This document shows, in pieces, positions 10,417 through 18,966 of a DNA stretch of 64,000 bases. A model generated the notes under the pieces. It made no database searches. It worked only from the letters and a program-made list of their open reading frames with translations, and was not told where the DNA came from. Positions within the stretch are counted from its first letter, which is position 1. The number at the start of each line of letters is the position of its first letter. The stretch is from Alkalimarinus coralli (GTDB lineage: Bacteria > Pseudomonadota > Gammaproteobacteria > Pseudomonadales > Oleiphilaceae). The position numbers and the translations under genes are program-made. Location: positions 1,202,001 to 1,266,000 of the forward strand of contig NZ_CP096016.1 of NCBI RefSeq assembly GCF_023650515.1. Direction: 5' to 3'.

Positions 10417-10689
10417 ATGAAGTCCAGCCCAGAAAAACGTAAACACCCAAGAATAAAAGTGTCTTATGATGTGGAAATTGTGCACCCCGCCAAAGGGTGG
10501 AGGCGCTTTCAAACTCGTGATATCTCAAATACAGGGATATTTATAGTGGGTGACACATCATGGAGTGCTCTTGAAAAAGGCCAGATTGTTCGAGTGAAAA
10601 TCGAGACAGCAGACTTTTTTGAACCTATGAATCTAGACATGAGAGTTGTCAGGCACACAGTGGATGGTAATGGATTGTCATTTGTATAG
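10417..10689 (+). CDS. PilZ-domain protein (putative c-di-GMP receptor)
   Basis: A 90-residue single-domain protein. The c-di-GMP binding signature is present: basic EKRKHPRIKV at the N-terminus (the RxxxR switch, here RKHPR) and DISNTGIFI (the D/NxSxxG motif), followed by a small beta-barrel pattern. Starts at TTG 10393, GTG 10408 or GTG 10414 are possible, but ATG 10417 places the basic motif at the usual distance. Isolated from its neighbours, so no target pathway can be proposed. Confidence 0.82.
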   Translation: MKSSPEKRKHPRIKVSYDVEIVHPAKGWRRFQTRDISNTGIFIVGDTSWSALEKGQIVRVKIETADFFEPMNLDMRVVRHTVDGNGLSFV

Positions 10690-11165
10690 TTTGGCTAAAA
10701 ACAGTTAGCGCCTTCCGAGTGACCACTCATATCACGAAGTTTTATCTATTTACTGGGTATAGCGACTTACATGGTAAGTAGTGAGGTACGTTAACTGTCA
10801 TAATGTTGACTTATTTGTGCACATTGGTACGGAGTTGTAGAAAAGCGCAATAAAACCGTCATAAATGATCCTTTTATCTTTAATTAATCTAAGTCATTGA
10901 TTATAAAGTAAATTATAATTGGTTAAAAAATAACCAATCTAATGATAATGGAGTAGTTTAGGGGGATCTGAGAAGTTTTTTTGTGGTTTTCAACAAAGTT
11001 ATCCACAGAAACAGTGGATAAATGACAAAAAGTTCATGTTCCTGCTATTCAATCGTAATAATTCTCTGGACTTAATAAAAAATTGAATAACTAAGGTTAG
11101 TTTAGGACTGGTTTGTTATAATTCGCGACGATTCTGAAGATACCTTATCCGAGAGATTTTAGACG
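10690..11165. other. Intergenic region upstream of pyrD
   Basis: About 475 bp with no credible ORF on either strand, very AT-rich at 10870-10960. It contains the DnaA-box-like inverted repeat listed separately and presumably the pyrD promoter. Nothing else was recognised. Confidence 0.5.
10999..11021. promoter_or_regulatory. Inverted pair of DnaA-box-like sequences
   Basis: TTATCCACA (10999-11007) matches the consensus DnaA box exactly. After a short spacer, GTGGATAA (11014-11021) is its inverted partner, giving 8-bp arms with a 7-bp loop. It lies 145 bp before pyrD. Function is inferred only from the motif. Confidence 0.45.
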
Positions 11166-12191
11166 ATGGCATATAAATTAGTTCGAAACCTCCTTTTTCA
11201 ACTATCTCCAGAGGTGGCTCACGAAGCTTCTTTGGATTTGATTAGTGCCTCTGAGCGGATGGGGATTCTTAGACCCTTTATCAAGCCCCCCCAGATTGAA
11301 CCGATTGAAGTAATGGGGGTGACATTTAATAACCCGGTAGGTTTGGCCGCGGGCCTGGATAAGAATGGCGATCATATTGACGGGTTGGCTGCTTTAGGGT
11401 TTGGCTCTATAGAAATTGGAACCGTGACCCCAAGACCACAACCGGGGAACCCAAAACCTCGGCTATTTCGCATTAAAGAGCGTGAAGCAATAATCAACCG
11501 AATGGGGTTTAACAATTTAGGGGTCGACTACCTAATAGAAAATGTAAAAAATGCCCGATACAAAGGTGTGTTAGGAATAAATGTAGGCAAAAATTTTGAT
11601 ACACCTGTTGAACAAGCGACAAATGACTATCTAATTGGAATTCGTAAAGTATACCCTTTTGCTACCTATATAACGGTCAATGTATCTTCACCAAATACAC
11701 CAGGGCTTAGGGATCTTCAGTTTGGGGACTCCCTAAAACAGCTCCTTGAAGCCATTAAGGAAGAGCAACAAAAGCTGAGCATTGAACATGGCAAATTAGT
11801 GCCTATTGCGATCAAAATTGCGCCTGATATGAAAAGTGAAGAGATTCGATTGGTCTCCGATGCCTTCAAGCAGTTTGAAGTCGATGGTGTTATTGCAACC
11901 AACACCACGATCAGTCGTGTGGGGGTTGAAGGTTGTCAATATGCAGATGAGACAGGAGGATTAAGCGGCGCTCCGTTGACGCACGTGTCCACGGATGTAG
12001 TGAAAGCGCTTTATTCTGAACTCGGGGATGAAATACCTATTATAGGTGTTGGGGGAATCATTGATGGTGCATCTGCAGCGGACAAAATTGAAGCGGGTGC
12101 CAAATTAGTGCAAATTTATTCAGGGTTTGTATATCACGGGCCGTCATTGATTAGAGAGGCCGCCCAAGCTATTGCATCTGTAAAAAGGTGA
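11166..12191 (+). CDS. pyrD: Dihydroorotate dehydrogenase, quinone-dependent (class 2)
   Basis: A 341-residue membrane-associated FMN enzyme that oxidises dihydroorotate with ubiquinone. The N-terminal helical extension (residues 1-40, [19 protein letters not shown]), which binds membrane and quinone, is diagnostic of class 2. Catalytic serine and substrate-binding asparagines lie in [17 protein letters not shown] and phosphate contacts in ATNTT and GVGGI, and [11 protein letters not shown] near residue 60. Length is typical. It is transcribed alone and followed by two hairpins. Confidence 0.97.
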   Translation: MAYKLVRNLLFQLSPEVAHEASLDLISASERMGILRPFIKPPQIEPIEVMGVTFNNPVGLAAGLDKNGDHIDGLAALGFGSIEIGTVTPRPQPGNPKPRLFRIKEREAIINRMGFNNLGVDYLIENVKNARYKGVLGINVGKNFDTPVEQATNDYLIGIRKVYPFATYITVNVSSPNTPGLRDLQFGDSLKQLLEAIKEEQQKLSIEHGKLVPIAIKIAPDMKSEEIRLVSDAFKQFEVDGVIATNTTISRVGVEGCQYADETGGLSGAPLTHVSTDVVKALYSELGDEIPIIGVGGIIDGASAADKIEAGAKLVQIYSGFVYHGPSLIREAAQAIASVKR

Positions 12192-12214
12192 AATGAATAG
12201 GGTGGTTATCGAGT

Positions 12215-12263
12215 CCAGGCCCTATGAAGGGCCTGGAAAGAGCGGGCGGAGTGCCCGCTTTTA
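12215..12263 (+). terminator. Tandem hairpins after pyrD
   Basis: Hairpin 1: CCAGGCCC (12215-12222) with GGGCCTGG (12229-12236). Hairpin 2: AGCGGGC (12241-12247) with GCCCGCT (12253-12259), followed by TTTAT. The second has the form of an intrinsic terminator. Confidence 0.8.
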
Positions 12264-12356
12264 TGTTTTATATAAGTATTGAGTATCATCAACGGTAGGT
12301 GAATTTGTTTAGTTACACACGTGATGATGAAAGCGTTTGAAATAAATTGTGCCTGA

Positions 12357-12566
12357 TTATGTGGTAATGCCTGGTATTTTATGAATCCCTGAGACTCCGG
12401 TCATTCCGTCCCAGTTATCGATTCGACCATCCCGCCATCCATTCATCCATTGCTGTTTGGCTGTAGGGGTTTCTGTAGGGCATTGAGATTTTGATTTACC
12501 GCTTAGGCCTGCATGATAACCGCGCTTGTATGCACGATCACTAACATCACGTTTTTGTCTTCTCAT
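12357..12566 (-). CDS. rmf: Ribosome modulation factor
   Basis: A 69-residue basic protein that dimerises 70S ribosomes into inactive 100S particles in stationary phase. The family pattern is clear: MRRQKRDVSDRAYKRGYHAGLSG, then a Cys-Pro (SQCPTET) and QQWMNGWRDGR. The C-terminal 15 residues extend beyond the E. coli protein. GAGG lies about 15 nt upstream of the ATG on the minus strand. Confidence 0.93.
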   Translation of the reverse strand: MRRQKRDVSDRAYKRGYHAGLSGKSKSQCPTETPTAKQQWMNGWRDGRIDNWDGMTGVSGIHKIPGITT

Positions 12567-12953
12567 TCTTATATGACCTCGATATTTATTTATGGTGATA
12601 ACGATTAAGCTTAAGTGAAAAACACCTAATTAACGTCTAACCTCCTATAAAGTGCTCGAAAAAATCAATATGACTAGACCTCTCAACTCAAGCCACTCCA
12701 TTTGACTTGGCTTACCTAAAATGGCTATTTCGCCTAGAGGTCAATATTTAGTAAAGCAGAAATAAAAACAGCTTGTATACGAATTAATCGATCTATAAAA
12801 ATAATCTTATATTGCATTTTATTATATGAAGCATTAAGGCACTGTTTTAGTTGCAGTTGAGAGCGAGTGCTAATAGCCTGGAAAGATCTCTAAGCGGGTT
12901 AAAATTTTGTAACCTTATTTGTAACCAATTATTCCTTGCGTTTGTATCTATTT
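12567..12953. other. Intergenic region between rmf and rlmKL
   Basis: About 390 bp, AT-rich, no supported gene. The divergent neighbours imply that both promoters lie here. No repeat or clear operator was found. Confidence 0.5.
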
Positions 12954-15194
12954 ATGATGAATAAACTACTACCTGTATTCGCTACCTGCCCGAAGGGGCT
13001 GGAATATGTGCTTGAAAAAGAGCTTGATGAACTGCTCCATAGGCCGGCAAAGGTAAGGCCAGCAGGTGTTGCTTTTGAAGCATCGCTGCCAGAAATTTAT
13101 CGCTTTATTCTGTGGTCGCGCACCGCAAACAGGGTTCTTCTCGAGCTTGCGAAATCAACTGTGCACACCGCTGAGCAGCTGTATGACCTTGTATACAGTA
13201 TTGACTGGCAAGCGCATATGGGGGCCGAGAATACGTTGGTCGTTGATTTCTCTGGTCAGTCAAAAAATATAAATAATACTGCTTTTGGCGCTGTAAAAGT
13301 AAAAGATGCGATTGTCGATCAGTTTCGGGATCGGGTTGGTGAGCGGCCGAGTGTTACACGAGACTCGCCCGATATTCGTGTCAACGTCAAGCTTGCGAAA
13401 GGTTCCGCTGTTGTTGCGTTAGATCTGTCTGGTGAAAGCTTGCACCGGCGTGGGTATCGAACTGAGGCGGGTAAAGCCCCGATTAAAGAGAACCTTGGAG
13501 CGGCTCTGCTGCAACGCTGTAACTGGGCAGAACTAAGTCAAAACGGCGCATCTATTGTAGACCCTATGTGTGGGTCTGCAACGCTGCTGGTTGAAGCAGC
13601 AATGATTCAGTGTGACAAGGCGCCTGCGCTTGACCGGGCGGAATTCGGCTTCTTGAAATGGCGTCAACATGATGATCAGACATGGAAGACGCTAATTGAT
13701 GAGGCGATTGAGCGGTTTGAGTGCGGTTTGAATAGGTGCATTGTCCGGCAGGCAGATGGTTGTAACCGTATGCTAGGGTTTGATGCTGATGACTCTGTTA
13801 TTGCTGTGGCGCGTAACAACATTAAGCGGGCAGGGCTTGAGCAAGTTATCTGTGTGGAGACGCAAAGCCTGTCAGCGTTACAGGGAATTGCGAAAGCAGA
13901 GGCATCGGATAGTACTAGTGCCTATGTTCCTGGGCTGGTGCTTACAAATCCTCCATATGGAGAGCGCCTTGGCGAGCTAGAGTCGCTAAAAGGGCTCTAT
14001 CGTAGCCTTGGTGATAAATTAAAAAGTGAATTTGAAGGGTGGAAAGCGGGCATATTTACCGGGAATGTGGATCTGGGACGGCGGGTTGGGCTTAGAAGTT
14101 ATAAGCAATACAAACTGTTTAATGGCAGCCTGCCAAGTCAGCTAATCTTAATTGATGTATTGCCCGAGAATTATGTAAAAACGGATGACAGTATTGAGTC
14201 CCGGGTTTTGCTTAGTCGCCGTCGATTGGTTGTTGCAAACCCAGAGCGAGCTGCGATGTTTGCGAATCGGGTCAAGAAAAACCTTAGAACTATCGGGAAG
14301 TGGGCTAAAAAGAATAAGCTTGAGTGTTATCGTGTTTATGATGCTGATATGCCTGAGTTTTCGTTGGCGGTTGATATCTATCGAGACTGGGTTCATGTTC
14401 AGGAGTATGCGGCCCCAGCGTCTATTGATGAGAAATCCGCCAAAGAGCGCTTGAGCGAGGCGTTGAGTGTTATACCGGATGTCTTGCAAGTTCCCGCCGA
14501 GCAAGTGGTAATTAAGCAGCGGCGCCGACAAAAGGGGGATTCCCAGTATGAAAAACATGACCATGAATCCCAGCGCATGGTTGTCGATGAGTCAGGATGT
14601 AAGTTTTATGTAAACTTAATTGATTATATTGATACGGGTTTATTCCTTGATCACCGGCCTGTCAGAAACTGGATTCAGCAAAATGCTTCAGGTAAAAGCT
14701 TCCTTAATCTCTTCTGTTACACTGCTGCTGCAACCATGCATGCCATTAAAGGTGGGGCAAGTGAAACGGTTAGTGTTGATATGTCGAATACCTATCTCAA
14801 GTGGGGGAAGGAAAACCTGGCATTGAATGGCTTTTCTGAGCAGAAGCATTCGTTTGTTCAGGCAGACTGTATGCGCTGGTTAGATGTGTCTAGCGATAAG
14901 TTTGATATGATTTTTCTCGACCCGCCAACATTTTCCAATTCCAAAAGAATGGATGGGGTATTGGATATACAGCGCGACCATGTAGATATGATTAATAAAG
15001 CGATGAGGTTGCTTAGAAAAGGTGGTGTGCTGATATTTTCTAATAATCTAAGGCGCTTTAAATTAGATGAAGCAGCACTGTCCGGTTTTAAAATAGTAGA
15101 TATATCAAAGTCTACAATAGATAAGGATTTCGAAAGAAATAGCAGAATCCATCAGTGCTGGCGCATTGAGCATAAAACGCTCGGGCTCAGTTGA
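12954..15194 (+). CDS. rlmL: Bifunctional 23S rRNA methyltransferase (m2G2445 and m7G2069)
   Basis: A 746-residue fusion of RlmL and RlmK, the usual arrangement in Gammaproteobacteria. A THUMP domain (about residues 50-160) precedes the first Rossmann methyltransferase with DPMCGSATLLVEAA (SAM motif I) and the catalytic TNPPYGERL. The second domain carries FLNLFCYTAA (motif I) and FLDPPTFSNSKRM. ATG 12954, or 12957 just after, is preferred to the TTG at 12936. The stop codon is 8 bp from the left end of an IS200/IS605 element; the coding sequence itself is intact. Confidence 0.96.
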   Translation: MMNKLLPVFATCPKGLEYVLEKELDELLHRPAKVRPAGVAFEASLPEIYRFILWSRTANRVLLELAKSTVHTAEQLYDLVYSIDWQAHMGAENTLVVDFSGQSKNINNTAFGAVKVKDAIVDQFRDRVGERPSVTRDSPDIRVNVKLAKGSAVVALDLSGESLHRRGYRTEAGKAPIKENLGAALLQRCNWAELSQNGASIVDPMCGSATLLVEAAMIQCDKAPALDRAEFGFLKWRQHDDQTWKTLIDEAIERFECGLNRCIVRQADGCNRMLGFDADDSVIAVARNNIKRAGLEQVICVETQSLSALQGIAKAEASDSTSAYVPGLVLTNPPYGERLGELESLKGLYRSLGDKLKSEFEGWKAGIFTGNVDLGRRVGLRSYKQYKLFNGSLPSQLILIDVLPENYVKTDDSIESRVLLSRRRLVVANPERAAMFANRVKKNLRTIGKWAKKNKLECYRVYDADMPEFSLAVDIYRDWVHVQEYAAPASIDEKSAKERLSEALSVIPDVLQVPAEQVVIKQRRRQKGDSQYEKHDHESQRMVVDESGCKFYVNLIDYIDTGLFLDHRPVRNWIQQNASGKSFLNLFCYTAAATMHAIKGGASETVSVDMSNTYLKWGKENLALNGFSEQKHSFVQADCMRWLDVSSDKFDMIFLDPPTFSNSKRMDGVLDIQRDHVDMINKAMRLLRKGGVLIFSNNLRRFKLDEAALSGFKIVDISKSTIDKDFERNSRIHQCWRIEHKTLGLS

Positions 15195-15270
15195 TTTTTT
15201 ACTTTGACCAAAATCCGCGCCATGCCCCGCCCTAAAGGACGGGGAAGGATAGCGGAAACCGCGAAGCGGT

Positions 15271-15687
15271 TTAATGGGGTCTGTTTTGTTGCTCGATGTA
15301 TTGCCTAACCACACTGATAGGTGCACCACCGACACTTCCCGCAAAGTAGCTGGGACTCCAAAGAGCATTTTTCATGTAGGCTGATTTTATTAGCTCGGGG
15401 TGATGCAATTTCAATTTCCTACTGGATACCCCCTTCAAGCTATTAACCAATTTTGATAAGCAGACTTTGGGCGGGAAGTTCACTAACAAGTGAACATGGT
15501 CTCCTTCACCATTGAACTCTGCCAGCTCAACATCGAACTCTTTGCATACGACTAAAAACAGTTCATGCAGCGTTTCTAAATGAGCGGAATTAAAGACAAC
15601 ATGCCGATACTTGGTCACGAAGACCAAGTGTGCATGGAGCATAAAAACACAGTTTCTACCTGTTCGATAAGGCTTGTTTTCTTTCAT
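15271..15687 (-). CDS. tnpA: IS200/IS605 Y1 transposase TnpA
   Basis: A 138-residue HUH single-strand DNA transposase. It shows HLVFVTKYRHVVF, the HUH pair His64-Val-His66 in GEGDHVHLLV, and the catalytic Tyr130 in SVVRQYIEQQ. The start MKENKPYRTG is chosen because the upstream frame runs into the tnpB leader. Length and motifs are intact, so the protein could be active. Confidence 0.92.
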   Translation of the reverse strand: MKENKPYRTGRNCVFMLHAHLVFVTKYRHVVFNSAHLETLHELFLVVCKEFDVELAEFNGEGDHVHLLVNFPPKVCLSKLVNSLKGVSSRKLKLHHPELIKSAYMKNALWSPSYFAGSVGGAPISVVRQYIEQQNRPH

Positions 15688-15708
15688 AGACCAATTATAC
15701 TCAACTCT

Positions 15709-16773
15709 ATGAAAAAGACAAAGACACTCCGAGTTCGTGTAAGAGATAACCACGCATACTTGCTAGGCCAAATGGCTCGGCAAGTTAACTATGTGTGGAA
15801 TTTTCTCAACGAACTAAGCCTCCGCTCGGTCAAAGAGCGTGGTGTCTTTATGTCAGCCTATGACTTGCAGAAGTACACCGATGGCGCTGGCAAGCTGTTA
15901 GGCTTGCACAGCCACACGGTTCAAGAGATTGGCAAAGAATACGTTACCCGTCGTAAGCAATTCAAAAAGGCCAAGCTGAACTGGCGCAAGTCTGGTGGTG
16001 TTCGCCGCTCACTCGGCTGGATACCGATCAAGACGGGCGCGTCTAAATGGAAAAACGGCCAAGTATTCCACAACGGCCACCACTTCAAGATTTGGGACAG
16101 CTACGACCTGTCGAAATACAAGTTCCGTTCGGCCAGTTTCAGCGAAGACGCTCGTGGACGCTGGTACTTCAATGTCGTAGTCGATGTTGAAGCGGAGCAA
16201 TCAACAGGCACACAAGCTGTTGGTATCGACTTGGGCTGTAAAGAAGCGGCTACGTCTTCCCACGGCGACAAGCTGCTTGGTCGTAACTATCGCACCCTTG
16301 AAGCGAAGCTGGGTCTAGCTCAACGCGCTCGTAACAAAAAGCGGGTGAAGGCGATCCACGCCAAAATAGTAAACCGCCGTAAAGATGGTATTCATAAGTA
16401 CACCTCGAAACTTGTACAAGAGAATGCAGCCGTCTTTGTCGGGAATGTATCAAGTAAGGGTCTCGCTAAGACAAAATTAGCCAAGTCAGTGCTAGATGCT
16501 GGCTGGGGCATGATGAAAACAATACTGGAATACAAGTGCGATCACGCAGGTATTGTTTTTGATGAAGTTAACGAGGCATATACAACCCAAGCCTGTTCGT
16601 GCTGCGCGGTCATACCCGACAGCAGTCCGAAAGGTAGGACAGGACTTGGAATAAGAGAATGGACTTGTAGTGCTTGTAACACTACGCATGATCGAGATAT
16701 TAATGCAGCCAAGAACATTCTTGCGGTGGGGCTACACCGTCTTGCGGAAGGAAAGGTAGCGACTACTCTGTAG
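15709..16773 (+). CDS. tnpB: RNA-guided nuclease TnpB (IS605 OrfB)
   Basis: A 354-residue protein starting at MKKTKTLRVRV. The RuvC-I aspartate is Asp174 (VGIDLG), RuvC-III is THDRDINAAKNI (Asp330), and a zinc ribbon is formed by Cys296/Cys299 and Cys320/Cys323. At the usual RuvC-II glutamate position the sequence reads AVFVGNVSSKG, with Gly245 in place of Glu. Glutamates at 286 and 289 (DEVNEAYTTQ) might substitute, or the nuclease may be inactive. TnpB is known to cut DNA guided by an RNA from the right end of its element and helps the element persist. Confidence 0.9.
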   Translation: MKKTKTLRVRVRDNHAYLLGQMARQVNYVWNFLNELSLRSVKERGVFMSAYDLQKYTDGAGKLLGLHSHTVQEIGKEYVTRRKQFKKAKLNWRKSGGVRRSLGWIPIKTGASKWKNGQVFHNGHHFKIWDSYDLSKYKFRSASFSEDARGRWYFNVVVDVEAEQSTGTQAVGIDLGCKEAATSSHGDKLLGRNYRTLEAKLGLAQRARNKKRVKAIHAKIVNRRKDGIHKYTSKLVQENAAVFVGNVSSKGLAKTKLAKSVLDAGWGMMKTILEYKCDHAGIVFDEVNEAYTTQACSCCAVIPDSSPKGRTGLGIREWTCSACNTTHDRDINAAKNILAVGLHRLAEGKVATTL

Positions 16774-16853
16774 TCGCCCTAGTCTTAGGGCTGTAATGGC
16801 CCTAAGAATCCCTTCGTTTACGGAGGGGAGAAGTCAATAATACCTCAGTGCCG
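16700..16853 (+). ncRNA. Predicted omega/right-end RNA of TnpB with its guide
   Basis: By analogy with other TnpB elements, the guide RNA overlaps the 3' end of tnpB and the element's right end, and its guide is the flank just beyond 16837, here TAATACCTCAGTGCCG. Hairpins at 16775-16806 (CCCTAG...TAGGG-type complementarity) and 16810-16827 could form the scaffold. Boundaries are approximate; the RNA is inferred and not seen directly. Confidence 0.35.
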
Positions 16854-16870
16854 TTAGGCACCTTGGTATT
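16839..16870. terminator. Hairpin between rlmKL/IS and the outer-membrane protein gene
   Basis: GTGCC-GTTA-GGCAC forms the tip (16848-16861). AATACC (16839-16844) with GGTATT (16865-16870) forms the base, with a 3x3 internal loop between. The T-run is weak. It may once have served rlmKL before the IS separated them. Confidence 0.4.
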
Positions 16871-16879
16871 AGTTTGGAC

Positions 16880-17530
16880 TTAAAATTCGTACTTTAACCC
16901 CAAACCAAAATGAAGTGTATGAATGTCTGATGCAGTACTACGATGGAGCCGCCCGGCTTCTGCGGTAACATACCAATTTTCGACTACGTTAAAATCAAAA
17001 CCTGCAAGCCAGCTCATACTGAACTTTGAGCCTGGGAAATCGTCAGGCAGGTCTTCCCAGGTTGACTTTTCCTCGGCTGTTGCGTCGGCATTAACATAGG
17101 ACATTCCCAGTTGAACGTAGGCAGAAGACCACTCTGCGAGAGGGTAGTGTATGCCCATATACCAGCTTGCGAAGTGGTTTAGCGCGATCGTTGCATCAGA
17201 TGCCACAATTGTGTTTTGGCCACTTGAGTTTTTAACGATATCGCCATTTTCGTCTCTTAATATCTTAGTGCCCGGAACGGTGTCATCAGTCAACCCAAAG
17301 CCAAAACGCGCTTCTGTCTTAACGTAGTCGGTAATATAGGTTCCCATGGTAAATGATGTTGCCCAGTTTTTCGCGGTTGAGCTACTACCGATTGAGCGAA
17401 AATCTATCAGCATGGTGTTGATGGCTATGTAGTCCAGGCCTGCCTTTTTGGGGCTGTCATCGGCTTCCGCTGCGGCTAGGTTTAGTGATAAAAGCGAAAA
17501 TAGGGCAAGGGTACGAGCTAGAAACTTCAT
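16880..17530 (-). CDS. Outer-membrane beta-barrel protein, porin-like
   Basis: A 216-residue exported protein of unknown specific role. The start at MKFLARTLALFSLL gives a clean signal peptide with likely cleavage after AAAEA. The mature part shows alternating hydrophobic/polar strands (FASWYMGIHYPL, WYVTAEAGRLHR), and the C-terminus ends in LHFGLGLKYEF. A terminal Phe in such a context is the usual signal for BAM-mediated outer-membrane insertion. It resembles the small OmpA/OmpW-type 8-stranded barrels, but I cannot assign a subfamily. It is transcribed alone. Confidence 0.7.
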   Translation of the reverse strand: MKFLARTLALFSLLSLNLAAAEADDSPKKAGLDYIAINTMLIDFRSIGSSSTAKNWATSFTMGTYITDYVKTEARFGFGLTDDTVPGTKILRDENGDIVKNSSGQNTIVASDATIALNHFASWYMGIHYPLAEWSSAYVQLGMSYVNADATAEEKSTWEDLPDDFPGSKFSMSWLAGFDFNVVENWYVTAEAGRLHRSTASDIHTLHFGLGLKYEF

Positions 17531-17923
17531 TATTAGTTGGAATCCCATGTTAAGTAGATAGTATCTATAACTGGCGTACATGTTTAGGTGTAGATGTATC
17601 ACCGAAGCTAATGATTTATTTGTATATTTATGATGCTGAATTGTGCCGCATTAGGATAAGGCAATTCGCTGAATAGTGTCACAAATTATTGAAGTTTCGT
17701 ATATATTTGTTACTAATATTGGTTAATATGTACAAGGTTCGCTGAGTGTCAGGCCGATAGCGCTCTAAAGATTTGAAATAGTCAAACTAGTAAGGCGTGT
17801 AAATAGTAAGACATATAAAGCTGATTTCGAAGCGGTATGCCACAACACGGTGTGTTGAGTTGTACTAGGGATGTTAGTTGTAATAGGGATGTTAATTGTC
17901 GTATGGATGTATGGGGTAGTGCT
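17531..17923. other. Intergenic region with 18-bp tandem repeats near its right end
   Basis: About 390 bp between divergent genes. Apart from the repeats at 17859-17912 and a small inverted repeat CAACAC-GGT-GTGTTG (17843-17857), nothing recognisable is present. Confidence 0.5.
17859..17912 (+). repeat. Three 18-bp tandem repeats
   Basis: GTTGTACTAGGGATGTTA (17859-17876), GTTGTAATAGGGATGTTA (17877-17894) and the more divergent ATTGTCGTATGGATGTAT (17895-17912). They lie directly before the ATG at 17924 in an upstream in-frame extension, where they would encode a six-residue repeat around C-x-R-D-V. Confidence 0.8.
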
Positions 17924-18421
17924 ATGGAAACATGGAGCAATAAGCAGGTATTTGAAAAACTGGGGGAAGCGCTTTTTGAAGCACAGTCACTCGAAGCGGT
18001 ATTGGTTAACCTGTTTGCAGGTGTTGCTCATGAGTGCCATGAGGTGGACTGGCGGCCTGGACTCCAGGCTCTTCTGGATGACAGGGAGTCAAACCAGATT
18101 TTGAAAAAACTGGAATCGTTATTTCTGCAGTTGGACTTGCCACCCTATCTAATGCCTGTGCTGCATCAAGCACTGATTGACCGTAACTGGTTGTTGCATC
18201 ACTTTTATTTTGATTTTGGACGGTCTCTCTTTGGTGGAAGTGGCGCTGAGCAAGCGGTGAACATTTTGGAAGAAAAAATGGCGTTTGTTGCTCAGTTGGT
18301 GGTCAACTTGAATGAGCTGTTAATTGATCGACAGCTAAATGAAGACAGTACGCATGACGTTATCAATAATCGACTTGTAAGAACTGTCGATGCTTACCTG
18401 GGAAGAAGGGAGTTTTTGTAG
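17924..18421 (+). CDS. Hypothetical helical protein with a HEPN-like RX4H motif
   Basis: A 165-residue protein, probably all-alpha and soluble. I chose ATG 17924 (METWSNKQVF); an open extension to 17837 consists largely of the 18-bp repeats. Residues around IDRNWLLHHFYFDFG contain Arg-Asn-x-x-x-His, which fits the HEPN nuclease-like motif R-x4-H followed by a helix. HEPN is inferred from this motif and the helical pattern only; no partner nucleotidyltransferase lies beside it. It is convergent with 18472-18966. Confidence 0.6.
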   Translation: METWSNKQVFEKLGEALFEAQSLEAVLVNLFAGVAHECHEVDWRPGLQALLDDRESNQILKKLESLFLQLDLPPYLMPVLHQALIDRNWLLHHFYFDFGRSLFGGSGAEQAVNILEEKMAFVAQLVVNLNELLIDRQLNEDSTHDVINNRLVRTVDAYLGRREFL

Positions 18422-18471
18422 CAATTTAAATTGAACGTCACTCCTTTGGAGCATCGGTCTTATTGGTCTTG

Positions 18472-18966
18472 CTAAATAAGGCCGTCTTCACGAGCCATTA
18501 TTAGCAGAGAGAGCACATTGTGTTCAGCCTGCTCAGTGTTGAAATTATTGTCCTGAATGATCTGGTTTTTGTTGTCTATAATTTCCTCAAAGCTTTTGTT
18601 GGTGAATAGGCTTGTTACAGGAGTAAGCTCAAAAGTGGGCTCTTCGTCAAACGTTTCGTATAGCTTCTCGAGTAACTCGGTATCATAGTCAATGCCATCT
18701 ATATAGACGGGAATTCCATCCAGATCGCCATTCATTTCTCTGATAATATCAATACCGGATACGCCATTATCATATAAATGCTGAAGGGTTTCCTCAGGCA
18801 GGGTTGAGTTATGGGGGCTCCAATCATCGTCAGGCATTACGAGCACATTTTTGATTTGTCCATCAGGAAGAGACCATGCGATACAGATTGGGAAGCAATC
18901 TTCATCGTAGCTGCTGCTTTCGATGTCTAAAAACTGTGGCTGGCGGTTGAGTGCGTTGCTGGACAT
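18472..18966 (-). CDS. Hypothetical protein with DEDD exonuclease-like fold
   Basis: A 164-residue protein, very acidic. FLDIESSSYDEDCFPICIAWS at residues 12-32 looks like an Exo I motif (D-x-E). VYIDGIDYDTELLEKLY would correspond to Exo II, and AEHNVLSLLIMAREDGL to Exo III (usually H-x-A-x-x-D), where the aspartate seems replaced by Ser. It may therefore be a degenerate RNase H-fold protein that binds nucleic acid without cutting. This is motif-level inference; no homologue was recognised by name. Confidence 0.55.
   Translation of the reverse strand: MSSNALNRQPQFLDIESSSYDEDCFPICIAWSLPDGQIKNVLVMPDDDWSPHNSTLPEETLQHLYDNGVSGIDIIREMNGDLDGIPVYIDGIDYDTELLEKLYETFDEEPTFELTPVTSLFTNKSFEEIIDNKNQIIQDNNFNTEQAEHNVLSLLIMAREDGLI

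Larger units (their letters stand above)
15203..16837. mobile_element. IS200/IS605-family element, complete, IS605-like divergent organisation
   Basis: A 1.63-kb element with tnpA on the minus strand and tnpB on the plus strand, starts 21 bp apart. The left end has TTAC at 15199-15202 followed by a hairpin (CCCCG...CGGGG, 15224-15243). The right end has an imperfect hairpin (CCCTTCG/CGGAGGG, about 16810-16827) and then TCAA at 16834-16837. TTAC on the left and TCAA on the right are the flank and terminus used by IS608-type elements, so I set the ends there by analogy. There is no target duplication, as expected for single-strand HUH transposition. It was inserted between rlmKL and a downstream hairpin. 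Confidence 0.8.

Noticed and set aside
14148-14564. 138-residue ORF opposite rlmKL
   Set aside because: Antisense shadow; low-complexity hydrophobic residues and no supporting signals.
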